From Alteromonadaceae bacterium UBA2620 (GTDB taxonomy: Bacteria > Pseudomonadota > Gammaproteobacteria > Enterobacterales > Alteromonadaceae), in the NCBI GenBank assembly GCA_002339125.1, contig DDJQ01000153.1:1-22745 (forward strand): a DNA stretch of 22,745 nucleotides, written 5' to 3'. The position numbers and the translations under genes were made by a program. Positions 16,483 through 22,745 of this stretch are shown piece by piece (within the stretch, counting starts at the first letter, position 1; every line of letters begins with the position of its first letter). The notes under the pieces are model-generated. The model saw nothing but the letters and a program-made list of their open reading frames with translations, did no database searches and was not told where the DNA came from.

Positions 16483-16621
16483 TCAGTGTTGTCATCGTCA
16501 CTGGCAGACATAACAAAGTAGAAGAATCATCGTGGATGAGGATTCAGTCGATGCGGCACAGGGATGTGCCGTCATTGACGGTCTAGTTTGTTCTGCCAGA
16601 GACGATGACGCCTTTCACTGA
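16483..16621. repeat. 139-bp imperfect inverted-repeat element folding into a three-way junction
   Basis: Paired arms from outside in: TCAGTG (16483-16488) with CACTGA (16616-16621); GTCATCGTC (16491-16499) with GACGATGAC (16601-16609); an A-A mismatch (16500/16600); CTGGCAGA (16501-16508) with TCTGCCAG (16592-16599); ACAAA (16513-16517) with TTTGT (16587-16591); TAGA (16519-16522) with TCTA (16582-16585). That is 32 bp interrupted by unequal bulges (2 versus 6 nt, and CATA on one side only). The stem closes a junction with two hairpins: GAATC/GATTC (16524-16545) and a 14-bp hairpin at 16547-16579. It could be a MITE-like remnant or a structured RNA. The pairings are direct reading; the identity is unknown. 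Confidence 0.75.
16547..16579 (+). other. hairpin with ACA-GGGA-TGT apex resembling a CsrA-binding site
   Basis: GTCGATG-CGGCACA pairs with TGTGCCG-(bulged T)-CATTGAC around a GGGA loop: 14 bp with one G-U wobble. The apex ACAGGGATGT matches the ACARGGAUGU core of the CsrA in-vitro selected consensus, with GGA in the loop and ACA/UGU paired as that consensus requires. CsrA binding and transcription of this strand are inference. Confidence 0.5.
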
Positions 16622-16633
16622 TAAGGGCTGCGG

Positions 16634-16683
16634 GGAGTCCAGAGGGGGTCGCACAACCCCCTCTGGTCGACGTCGGCGACTCC
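16634..16683. other. second branched inverted-repeat structure
   Basis: The perfect 11-bp hairpin CCAGAGGGGGT/ACCCCCTCTGG with loop CGCACA (16639-16649 and 16656-16666) is enclosed by GGAGT (16634-16638) pairing with ACTCC (16679-16683). The intervening TCGACGTCGGCG can form a small third arm. There is no T run afterwards on the plus strand, so it is not a classical terminator. It begins 12 bp after the 139-bp element and may be part of the same unit. Confidence 0.65.
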
Positions 16684-16782
16684 GACAAAAATCTATAAAC
16701 ATCTTCCTTTGCTGACCCCTAACAATAAATGCGAAATTACACTATTGATCAAACCACCTATTGAAGCATGTTGTTTGGGGCT

Positions 16783-16810
16783 AAAAGGGCAGCTGCACGC
16801 TGCCCTTTTT
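16783..16810. terminator. strong bidirectional rho-independent terminator
   Basis: AAAAGGGCAGC and GCTGCCCTTTT form a perfect 11-bp stem with loop TGCAC. A run of five T ends it on the plus strand and TTTT on the minus strand. It lies 19 nt beyond the TGA of the GGDEF gene and closes that minus-strand gene as well as any plus-strand transcript from the structured region. Confidence 0.9.
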
Positions 16811-16829
16811 GATACTAAACTGAAGCCTC

Positions 16830-18248
16830 TCAGGTTTCCGCTATCATCACCTTACCACTATGATGACGACGCGCCAGGTATAATGCCTGACTGGCTCTTT
16901 CATACCAATCGGCAAAGGTTTCACCTTCCTGCAAAGCGGCTAGTCCTATCGAGAATGGTAATAAACGAATGTCATCCCGGGGATGCGTTTCAATGGCATC
17001 CTTTAATCGCTCTGCCAGAATTTTCGATGCTGCAATGGGCGTTTGCGGGCACAGGATAATAATTTGTTCAGCACTCCAGCGTCCGGCGATATCGACTTCC
17101 CGCACGCTGCGCAGGCAGACTCTGGCCAGCTCTCTCATGCTCTCTTCCGAGAATAGTTTATCGCCGGGGTGTGGCCGCACATTCTGAGTAGAAAAATCAA
17201 ACAGGATCAGCGTAGCCGCGGTGTGGAAACGGTTAAAGCGAGACACTTCATCTTCTGCCCGGTGCAGCATAAAATTGCGGTTATACAAATTGGTGGCAGT
17301 ATCATGGGAGGATAAAAACTCCAGCATGCGGTTTTTTTCCAGCAATACCGACCGCAGGTTTTCCATTTCTTCCTGCTTTGAACGTAATTCACGACTGTAC
17401 CTGCGCATAATATTGCGCCGCCAGAACAGTGTGGCCAGGATCACCGCAACACAGGCAATGCCAAGCACCGCCAAACGAAAATCCTGATGGTACTGGCGTT
17501 TTACATTGCTCCAGCGCTTATAAATATCCACCCGGGCGGCTTCGGGAATTCGCTCAATGGCGTCATTAATCCGGGCAACCAGTTCCGGGTATGCTTTGTT
17601 TACGCCCATGCGCAGGGAGTTATAGGGTTCGGCATAGCCAACAATGGCCATTTCCTGCATGTTCATTTTATTCAGTTCTGAGTTTATACTCAGCAGTGCA
17701 CCGGCAAACACATCAACATCACCACTGCTTAATGCCCGTAGCCCTTCTCCTTCACTTTCGAATAGCTGCAGGCTGAGCTGCGAATAATAGCGGGTCAAGT
17801 AATCGGCCAGAAAAGAATCTTTTGCCACACCCACCAATTGATTATTAAGCCCTTCCAGGCCCTGATACATCACTTTAGCATCACGAGCAATAAGCACATT
17901 CGGCGATTGAAAGTATGGCACCGTGAAATCAAGGTACACATTGCGGTGCGCAGAACTGTTGAGCATCGACATCAGCATACAACGGCCGGTTTGCACATAC
18001 TCAAGAGATTGACGGAAAGAGTCGGTTTTAACCAGTTTGAAATTCAGATTAGCCAGCTCCCCTACCAATTTGAGGTAGTCGGCAGAAATCCCCACGTGTT
18101 TGTCATTGCGGAGCATTTCGTAAGGAACCCAGGCCGGGTCTATACAGTAGGTTACTGATTTTGGGCTGGCACTTGCCTTACCTGCAAAACTAGCGGCGCA
18201 GATAACAAAGCAAAGCGTAAATACTGTTCGTAATTTGAACATCACCAT
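16830..18248 (-). CDS. periplasmic solute-binding domain (SBP_bac_3) - TM - degenerate GGDEF protein
   Basis: This 472-residue protein starts with a signal peptide (about 1-28, ends KASA). A periplasmic family-3 solute-binding domain follows (about 31-248; CIDPAWVPYEM, SRMG-like LRMGVNKAYPEL, IYKRW). One transmembrane helix (about 258-276) and a linker coiled coil (285-310) lead to a cytoplasmic GGDEF domain (about 311-470). Domain landmarks remain (HDTATNLYNR, FSIGLA, ASQALYLARRHHSGKV), but the signature reads SAEQI at 392-396 instead of GG(D/E)EF, and the usual DxDxFK segment is DFSTQN. It probably cannot make cyclic di-GMP and would act as a ligand-binding sensor or protein-interaction module. 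The frame extends to TTG at 18272, but that codon overlaps the predicted -10 box, so ATG at 18248 (or 18242) is used. Confidence 0.9.
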   Translation of the reverse strand: MVMFKLRTVFTLCFVICAASFAGKASASPKSVTYCIDPAWVPYEMLRNDKHVGISADYLKLVGELANLNFKLVKTDSFRQSLEYVQTGRCMLMSMLNSSAHRNVYLDFTVPYFQSPNVLIARDAKVMYQGLEGLNNQLVGVAKDSFLADYLTRYYSQLSLQLFESEGEGLRALSSGDVDVFAGALLSINSELNKMNMQEMAIVGYAEPYNSLRMGVNKAYPELVARINDAIERIPEAARVDIYKRWSNVKRQYHQDFRLAVLGIACVAVILATLFWRRNIMRRYSRELRSKQEEMENLRSVLLEKNRMLEFLSSHDTATNLYNRNFMLHRAEDEVSRFNRFHTAATLILFDFSTQNVRPHPGDKLFSEESMRELARVCLRSVREVDIAGRWSAEQIIILCPQTPIAASKILAERLKDAIETHPRDDIRLLPFSIGLAALQEGETFADWYERASQALYLARRHHSGKVMIAET

Positions 18249-18271
18249 GTCATTTATTCTTGTTTTTACCA

Positions 18272-18300
18272 AGTATGCGTTGCAGCGTGCTTTAAATCAA
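18272..18300 (-). promoter_or_regulatory. probable sigma-70 promoter of the SBP-GGDEF gene
   Basis: On the minus strand -35 TTGATT (18295-18300), a 17-bp spacer and -10 CATACT (18272-18277) predict a start near 18265, leaving a short leader before ATG 18248. Matches are 4/6 in each box at ideal spacing. It rules out the more upstream TTG start. Confidence 0.55.
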
Positions 18301-18362
18301 CTTATTGAAACAATTACGAATAAAATCAATGTAATGTTCAGGACTATCTGATTGGTAAATGT

Positions 18363-18392
18363 ACACAGGGCCGCCTGAAGCTGGCCCTGTGT
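18363..18392 (-). terminator. strong hairpin after the thiolase gene
   Basis: ACACAGGGCC and GGCCCTGTGT form a perfect 10-bp stem around a 10-nt loop, 15 nt after the thiolase TAA. The downstream minus-strand sequence ACATTTACC is a poor T tract, so termination may be partial. Confidence 0.55.
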
Positions 18393-18407
18393 TATTAGCG
18401 GCTCTGA

Positions 18408-19583
18408 TTACAGCATTTCTACTGCCAGTGCCACACCTTCACCACCACCAATACACAGTGAGGCAATCCCTTTACTCAGGCCTTTTTGCTTCAGGCCGTG
18501 TAACAGGGTAACCAGGATACGGGCACCAGAAGCACCAATCGGATGACCCAGCGCGCACGCACCGCCTTTAATATTCACCTTGCTCTCATCCAGCCCCAGC
18601 TTTTTAATCGCCAGCATGGTTACCATGGCAAACGCTTCGTTGATTTCAAATAAATCAACGTCGTCTTTGCTCCAGCCTGCCTTATCGAGCACTTTTTCCA
18701 TGGCGCCAACCGGCGCAACGGTAAAGTCTTCCGGTGCAATAGAGTTAGTTGCATGAGCTACCACTTTCGCCAGTGGCGTTAAGCCCAGCTCAGCCGCTTT
18801 TGACTCACTCATTACCAACAGCGCGGCAGCACCATCAGAGATAGAACTTGAGTTCGCGGCAGTAACTGTACCATCGCGCTTGAATGCGGGGCGCAGAGAC
18901 GGAATTTTATCCGGACGAGCAGACCCCGGGCCTTCGTCGGTGTCCACCACTACATCGCCTTTACGGGTAGAAATGGTTACCGGCACAATTTCATCACCAA
19001 AGGTGCCACTGTTAATTGCTTCATTGGCTTTTGATAATGAACCTATCGCAAATTCATCCATCATTTCACGAGTCAGACCTTCTGCATCGGCCGTTGCCTG
19101 CGCAAAACAGCCCATAGCCTGACCATCGTAGGCATTTTCCAGACCGTCCATCATCATGTGATCAAGCACTTTGCCATGACCCATACGATAGCCGCCACGC
19201 GCTTTTGGTAACAGGTACGGCGCACCACTCATACTTTCCATACCACCGGCAACAATCACTTCGGCACTGCCCGACTGAATCATGTCAGATGCCAGCATCA
19301 CTGCTTTTAACCCTGAACCACACACTTTGTTAATGGTTACCACGCCTGCCGATAACGGTAATTCTGCTTTCAGTGAAGCCTGTCTGGCGGGTGATTGTCC
19401 CAAACCTGCTGGCAATACGCAGCCCATAATGACTTCGTCTACTGCAGCAACATCAACATCACCGCATGCTGCTTTAATCGCTTCTGCGCCTAAATCAGTG
19501 GCTGGCAGCGTTGACAACGATCCCATAAAACCGCCCATGGGAGTACGTTTCGCAGCTACAATAACGACAGATTCTTTACTCAT
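18408..19583 (-). CDS. acetyl-CoA C-acetyltransferase (thiolase II)
   Basis: This 391-residue biosynthetic-type thiolase interconverts two acetyl-CoA and acetoacetyl-CoA. All catalytic residues are in the expected places: the acyl-accepting C88 (NKVCGSG), H347 (ALGHPIGASG) and C377 (CIGGGEG). NEAF and the loop ESMSGAPYL are also typical. Length and spacing equal the classical family (C89/H348/C378 in Zoogloea). ATG at 19583 has AAGGAA 3 nt upstream. It is transcribed away from the liuR-liuA-liuB operon, across a 254-bp region with LiuR-like sites. Leucine degradation ends in acetyl-CoA and acetoacetate, so this enzyme plausibly finishes that route once acetoacetate is activated. The name atoB would fit but is not certain. 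Confidence 0.95.
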   Translation of the reverse strand: MSKESVVIVAAKRTPMGGFMGSLSTLPATDLGAEAIKAACGDVDVAAVDEVIMGCVLPAGLGQSPARQASLKAELPLSAGVVTINKVCGSGLKAVMLASDMIQSGSAEVIVAGGMESMSGAPYLLPKARGGYRMGHGKVLDHMMMDGLENAYDGQAMGCFAQATADAEGLTREMMDEFAIGSLSKANEAINSGTFGDEIVPVTISTRKGDVVVDTDEGPGSARPDKIPSLRPAFKRDGTVTAANSSSISDGAAALLVMSESKAAELGLTPLAKVVAHATNSIAPEDFTVAPVGAMEKVLDKAGWSKDDVDLFEINEAFAMVTMLAIKKLGLDESKVNIKGGACALGHPIGASGARILVTLLHGLKQKGLSKGIASLCIGGGEGVALAVEML

Positions 19584-19705
19584 AGTTTCCTTGCCTCAAT
19601 TGAGATTTAAACAAATACAGATAACCACCTGCTCGAGCCTACTACTGCACATAGCCTACACCTGTATAAAAAAATAAACACACGACTTTGGTTTTATGTT
19701 AGCCA

Positions 19706-19727
19706 TGACGTTTATAAATTTGACGTT
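19706..19727. repeat. paired TGACGTT direct repeats in the liu intergenic region
   Basis: TGACGTT occurs at 19706-19712 and again at 19721-19727, 15 bp apart, close to one and a half helical turns. The second copy lies in TTGACGTTAAAT, which resembles one half of the palindrome at 19765-19779. They may be additional LiuR half-sites controlling the divergent thiolase promoter. Confidence 0.35.
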
Positions 19728-19764
19728 AAATAAATGTTACATTAAATTCACTTCAACCTAACCC

Positions 19765-19779
19765 TAACGTTAACGTAAA
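19765..19779. promoter_or_regulatory. LiuR-like operator
   Basis: TAACGTTAACGTAAA is an imperfect palindrome built on two ACGT blocks. The layout (an ACGT-rich palindrome in front of a liuR-led operon) agrees with what I recall of LiuR sites in gammaproteobacteria. It overlaps the predicted -35 of the liu promoter, as expected for autorepression. Confidence 0.55.
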
Positions 19780-19798
19780 TCAATTTTACCAGTACAGT
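19770..19798 (+). promoter_or_regulatory. probable promoter of liuR-liuA-liuB
   Basis: -35 TTAACG (19770-19775), a 17-bp spacer and -10 TACAGT (19793-19798) predict a start near 19805 and a leader of about 33 nt. The 17-bp spacer suggests repression by simple occlusion, not the stretched-spacer activation used by metal-sensing MerR proteins. Confidence 0.5.
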
Positions 19799-19837
19799 TA
19801 TCACGCCTGAAAGTAGGTGACAAAAAGGATACCGGCA

Positions 19838-20242
19838 ATGACCAATCAAAATAATGAAGTAACCTACTCTATTGGTGAACTCGCTAAAGAATTTGATATT
19901 ACACCCCGTTCTATTCGCTTTTATGAAGAACAAGATTTATTAAGTCCCGAGCGAACCGGGCAAACACGTATCTACTGTAACAAAGACCGGGTCAGGTTAA
20001 AGCTAATACTGCGTGGTAAGAGGTTGGGCTTCTCGTTAGCTGAAATCAAGAACCTGTTTGAACTCTACGATAGCAACGCCAACTCCATGCTGCAACTGGA
20101 AGCCATGTTAAAGATGACAGAACAAAAACGCGCCATCCTGCGCCAACAGCTCGACGATATTCAAATGCTCATGAATGAACTGGATGAAGTTGAAAAGCGT
20201 TGCCGCGACGAACTGGCCGACTTACAAAAAAGAGGTTGTTAA
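19838..20242 (+). CDS. liuR: MerR-family regulator of branched-chain amino acid catabolism
   Basis: This 134-residue MerR-type regulator has an N-terminal winged helix-turn-helix (YSIGELAKEFDITPRSIRFYE, about 10-30; wing region ERTGQTRIY). A second helix pair follows (RVRLKLILRGKRLGFSLAEI, about 51-70) and a C-terminal dimerisation coiled coil (80-134). These motifs and the position directly upstream of isovaleryl-CoA dehydrogenase identify LiuR, which represses leucine/isovalerate genes until a CoA intermediate accumulates. The frame extends to GTG at 19817, but ATG at 19838 has AGGA 8 nt upstream and begins the domain, so it is preferred. liuA starts 3 nt after its stop. No metal-binding cysteine pattern is seen. 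Confidence 0.92.
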   Translation: MTNQNNEVTYSIGELAKEFDITPRSIRFYEEQDLLSPERTGQTRIYCNKDRVRLKLILRGKRLGFSLAEIKNLFELYDSNANSMLQLEAMLKMTEQKRAILRQQLDDIQMLMNELDEVEKRCRDELADLQKRGC

Positions 20243-20245
20243 GCC

Positions 20246-21415
20246 ATGACGACACATTACCCCACATTAAATTTTGATCTCGGTGAAGACATCGACATGC
20301 TGCGCGAGCATGTTCGTCAGTTTGCCCTCAATGAAATCGCCCCGTTAGCCAGCCAGGCCGACGAAGAAAATGCCTTTCCCAACCAGTTGTGGCCAAAACT
20401 GGGGGATATGGGTTTGCTTGGCGTCACCGTCAGCGAACAGTATGGCGGCTCGGAGATGGGTTATCTGGCCCACACTGTCGCCATGGAAGAAATCAGCCGC
20501 GCCTCAGCCGGTATTGCCCTGAGCTACGGCGCTCACTCTAACCTGTGTGTGAATCAGATCTTTAAAAACGGCAATGACGCCCAGCGCGAAAAGTATTTGC
20601 CGAAACTGGTCAGCGGTGAGCATATTGGTGCGCTGGCGATGAGTGAACCCAACGCGGGTTCTGATGTTGTCAGCATGAAACTCAATGCACGTAAGAGCGG
20701 TGATAAATACATCCTGAACGGCAACAAAATGTGGATCACCAATGGTCCGGATGCCCATACCTTTGTGATTTACGCCAAAACTGATGTCAGCGCGGGGCCC
20801 AAAGGGATTACTGCGTTTATTGTCGAACGAGACTTCCCCGGCTTTAGCCGTGCGCAGAAGCTCGACAAGCTCGGTATGCGCTCATCCAACACCTGTGAGC
20901 TGGTGTTCGAGGACTGTGAAGTGCCGGCCGATAATATCCTCGGTGAAGAAGGCGGCGGCGTACGTGTACTCATGAGCGGCCTCGATTACGAACGTCTGGT
21001 GTTATCCGGCGGTCCGCTGGGCATTATGCAGGCTTGTATGGACGTGGTAGTACCCTATATTCACGACCGTAAACAGTTTGGCCAGTCTATCGGTGAGTTT
21101 CAGCTGGTGCAGGGTAAGGTAGCCGATATGTATACCCAGATGAACGCCGCGCGTGCCTATGTGTATGCGGTAGCAAAAGCTTGTGATCGCGGCGAAACCG
21201 CACGTAAGGATGCTGCTGGTGCGATTCTCTACTCAGCTGAGCTGGCTACCAAAATGGCCCTCGATGCTATTCAGCTACTGGGCGGCAACGGTTATATCAA
21301 TGAGTTTCCCACCGGCCGCCTGCTACGCGACGCTAAACTGTACGAAATTGGTGCGGGTACCTCAGAAATACGCCGCATGCTGATTGGTCGGGAGCTGTTT
21401 AAAGAATCAGCCTGA
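20246..21415 (+). CDS. liuA: isovaleryl-CoA dehydrogenase
   Basis: This 389-residue acyl-CoA dehydrogenase flavoprotein oxidises isovaleryl-CoA to 3-methylcrotonyl-CoA in leucine degradation, passing electrons to electron-transfer flavoprotein. The three-domain fold is visible: N-terminal helices, a middle beta domain with MSEPNAGSD (132-140) and WITNG (163-167), and a C-terminal helical domain with QLLGGNGY and YEIGAGTSEIRRMLIGR. The catalytic base is predicted to be E249 in GLDYERLVLSGGP. A glutamate at this place, in helix G and not in the later position of other acyl-CoA dehydrogenases, is diagnostic of isovaleryl-CoA dehydrogenases. ATG at 20246 follows liuR by 3 nt, so translation is likely coupled. 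liuB follows after 41 bp. Confidence 0.95.
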   Translation: MTTHYPTLNFDLGEDIDMLREHVRQFALNEIAPLASQADEENAFPNQLWPKLGDMGLLGVTVSEQYGGSEMGYLAHTVAMEEISRASAGIALSYGAHSNLCVNQIFKNGNDAQREKYLPKLVSGEHIGALAMSEPNAGSDVVSMKLNARKSGDKYILNGNKMWITNGPDAHTFVIYAKTDVSAGPKGITAFIVERDFPGFSRAQKLDKLGMRSSNTCELVFEDCEVPADNILGEEGGGVRVLMSGLDYERLVLSGGPLGIMQACMDVVVPYIHDRKQFGQSIGEFQLVQGKVADMYTQMNAARAYVYAVAKACDRGETARKDAAGAILYSAELATKMALDAIQLLGGNGYINEFPTGRLLRDAKLYEIGAGTSEIRRMLIGRELFKESA

Positions 21416-21456
21416 ACCAACAATCCTTATTAACGACAGGACACAGAGGAGGCACT

Positions 21457-22745
21457 ATGCCTGTACTCACCAGTCAGGTTAATCCACAAAGCGATGCCTA
21501 TAAACAAAACCAACAAGGCATGCAGAACGTGGTGGATGATCTGCAGAAAACCATCGCGACCATTTTAAAAGGTGGTGGCGAAAAATACGTGGCCCGACAT
21601 AAGGCCAAGGGTAAATTGCTGGCCCGTGAGCGTATCGATGCGCTGCTGGATGCCGACTCACCTTTTCTTGAAATAGGCCAGCTGGCCGCCCATAACGTGT
21701 ATGGCGAAGACGTACCCTGTGCCGGTGTAGTGGCCGGTATTGGTCTTATTCACGGCAGTGAATGTATGGTGGTGGCTAACGATGCCACCGTCAAAGGCGG
21801 CAGCTACTACCCCTTGACAGTTAAAAAGCATCTGCGCGCTCAGGCCATTGCCGAGCAGAATCACCTGCCCTGCATTTATCTGGTCGACAGCGGCGGCGCT
21901 AACCTGCCCCGTCAGGATGAGGTGTTCCCGGATCGGGATCACTTCGGCCGTATTTTCTTTAATCAGGCACGCATGTCATCAATGAACATACCGCAAATCG
22001 CGGTAGTTATGGGTTCATGTACCGCCGGTGGTGCTTACGTACCAGCCATGGCCGATGAAAGCATTATTGTTAAAGAACAAGGCACTATCTTTCTGGCTGG
22101 TCCACCACTGGTTAAAGCCGCCACCGGCGAAGAAGTCAGCGCCGAAGAACTTGGCGGCGGCGATGTGCATACCCGGGTATCCGGGGTTGCCGACCATCTG
22201 GCCAATAACGATCTGCATGCACTGGATATTGCCCGCAATGCAGTAGCCCGGTTAAATCGTAAGAAGCCGGTAACCACTGCGAATCAGGCAGTAAAACCAC
22301 CGCGCTATCCCATTGCCGAGCTGTACGGCATCGTGCCGCAGGATCTACGCCAGCCTTTTGATGTCAGAGAAGTGATTGCACGAATTGTCGATGACTCCGA
22401 CTTTGATGAGTTTAAGGCCCGCTACGGTACCACCTTGGTATGCGGTTTTGCGCATCTGTACGGTATGCCGGTGGGCATTGTGGCTAACAATGGCATCCTG
22501 TTTGGCGAGTCAGCCCAGAAAGGCGCGCATTTTGTAGAGCTATGCAGCCAGCGCAAGATCCCGCTGATATTCCTGCAGAACATCACCGGGTTTATGGTGG
22601 GTAAACAATACGAAGCATCCGGTATCGCAAAACACGGTGCCAAAATGGTAACGGCCGTAGCCTGCGCCAATGTGCCCAAACTCACCGTGCTTATTGGCGG
22701 TAGTTTTGGTGCCGGGAACTACGGCATGTGCGGGCGGGCCTATTC
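21457..22745 (+). CDS. liuB: methylcrotonyl-CoA carboxylase beta (carboxyltransferase) subunit, partial
   Basis: The frame from ATG 21457 stays open to the window edge: 429 codons of a protein that is usually about 535 residues, so the 3' part is missing. A strong GAGGAGG (21446-21452) precedes the start. It transfers CO2 from biotin on the alpha subunit (LiuD) to 3-methylcrotonyl-CoA, giving 3-methylglutaconyl-CoA. Two carboxyltransferase half-domains are visible: the N-half with HKAKGKLLARERID (48-61), NDATVKGGSYYPLTVKKH (108-125), VDSGGANLPRQ and GSCTAGGAYVPAM (186-198), and the C-half with VANNGILFGESAQKG and LQNITGFMVGKQYE. These favour methylcrotonyl-CoA over propionyl-CoA carboxylase, as does the neighbouring liuA. 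Confidence 0.95.
   Translation, partial: MPVLTSQVNPQSDAYKQNQQGMQNVVDDLQKTIATILKGGGEKYVARHKAKGKLLARERIDALLDADSPFLEIGQLAAHNVYGEDVPCAGVVAGIGLIHGSECMVVANDATVKGGSYYPLTVKKHLRAQAIAEQNHLPCIYLVDSGGANLPRQDEVFPDRDHFGRIFFNQARMSSMNIPQIAVVMGSCTAGGAYVPAMADESIIVKEQGTIFLAGPPLVKAATGEEVSAEELGGGDVHTRVSGVADHLANNDLHALDIARNAVARLNRKKPVTTANQAVKPPRYPIAELYGIVPQDLRQPFDVREVIARIVDDSDFDEFKARYGTTLVCGFAHLYGMPVGIVANNGILFGESAQKGAHFVELCSQRKIPLIFLQNITGFMVGKQYEASGIAKHGAKMVTAVACANVPKLTVLIGGSFGAGNYGMCGRAY

Larger units (their letters stand above)
16380..16829. other. 450-bp gene-free region with dense secondary structure
   Basis: This convergent gap between the DUF342 and GGDEF genes has no credible protein gene. From left to right it contains a 7-bp hairpin GCCTCTT/AAGGGGC (16395-16412, 15 nt after the DUF342 stop, no T run) and a -10-like TATATT (16465-16470) with a poor -35. 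Next come a 139-bp structured inverted-repeat element (16483-16621), a second branched structure (16634-16683), about 100 bp of unstructured AT-rich DNA, and a strong bidirectional terminator (16783-16810). It is much longer and more structured than the other convergent gaps here (42 and 75 bp). The promoter and terminator placement would allow a plus-strand RNA of about 330 nt, which is a hypothesis. Confidence 0.6.

Noticed and set aside
16483..16683. Integron attC site or retron msr-msd as identity for the structured DNA
   Set aside because: No GTT/AAC core boxes at the ends, and no integrase or reverse transcriptase gene in the window.
16471..16810. Classical CsrB/RsmZ-type RNA
   Set aside because: Only about four GGA motifs are present, against many in known members; only one is in a good hairpin loop.
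16709..17059. Plus-strand open frame of 116 codons beginning in the structured gap
   Set aside because: It crosses the terminator hairpin and then runs antisense through the GGDEF gene; no ribosome-binding site and no domain.
18249..18272. TTG upstream start for the SBP-GGDEF gene
   Set aside because: It overlaps the predicted -10 box, so it would lie upstream of the transcription start, and it has no ribosome-binding site.
1..22745. CRISPR arrays, insertion sequences or defence genes
   Set aside because: No regularly spaced repeats, transposase, nuclease-defence or toxin-antitoxin genes could be found on either strand.

Overview
The window reads as ordinary chromosomal DNA of a marine gammaproteobacterium, most likely an Alteromonas relative (Alteromonadaceae or a neighbouring family). 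This rests on close protein resemblance to E. coli housekeeping genes (DnaQ, RNase HI, YghU, RlmI, HrpA, exonuclease I), on a TIGR03503-type protein, on a LiuR-type MerR regulator heading a leucine-catabolism operon, and on a lone DUF342 protein plus PilZ and GGDEF proteins. No mobile-element genes, CRISPR arrays or phage genes are visible.

Left part (1-5345): tRNA-Asp(GTC) lies on the minus strand behind a near-consensus sigma-70 promoter. Next come an envelope protein of unknown function and dnaQ, in one minus-strand unit and in the same reading frame. rnhA diverges from dnaQ, the classical gammaproteobacterial arrangement. rnhA and yghU converge on a bidirectional terminator. A minus-strand run GNAT acetyltransferase -> quinone oxidoreductase -> YghU follows; the first two overlap by 4 nt.

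Middle (5438-14613): rlmI (23S rRNA m5C methyltransferase) faces a small PilZ protein that has a very strong promoter. Then come hrpA (large DEAH helicase), a two-CBS-domain protein, a 327-bp gene-free gap rich in inverted repeats, a signal-peptide-bearing isoaspartyl peptidase, and divergently sbcB (exonuclease I).

Right part (14721-22745): a DUF342/FapA-like protein is followed by a 450-bp gene-free stretch holding the most unusual DNA of the window: a 139-bp element that folds into a long imperfect stem closing a three-way junction, one arm of which carries an ACA-GGGA-TGT hairpin like the CsrA-binding consensus, then a second branched structure and a strong terminator. Next is a periplasmic-binding-domain/GGDEF protein with a degenerate signature (SAEQI). 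The window ends in the liu locus: a thiolase diverging from liuR-liuA-liuB, with a palindromic LiuR-like operator over the promoter. LiuA and LiuB catalyse steps of leucine breakdown (isovaleryl-CoA to 3-methylglutaconyl-CoA), and the thiolase can process the acetoacetate-derived end product. liuB is cut by the window edge.

The best candidate for something undescribed is the structured intergenic element at 16483-16683. Everything else is recognisable, with smaller curiosities noted below.
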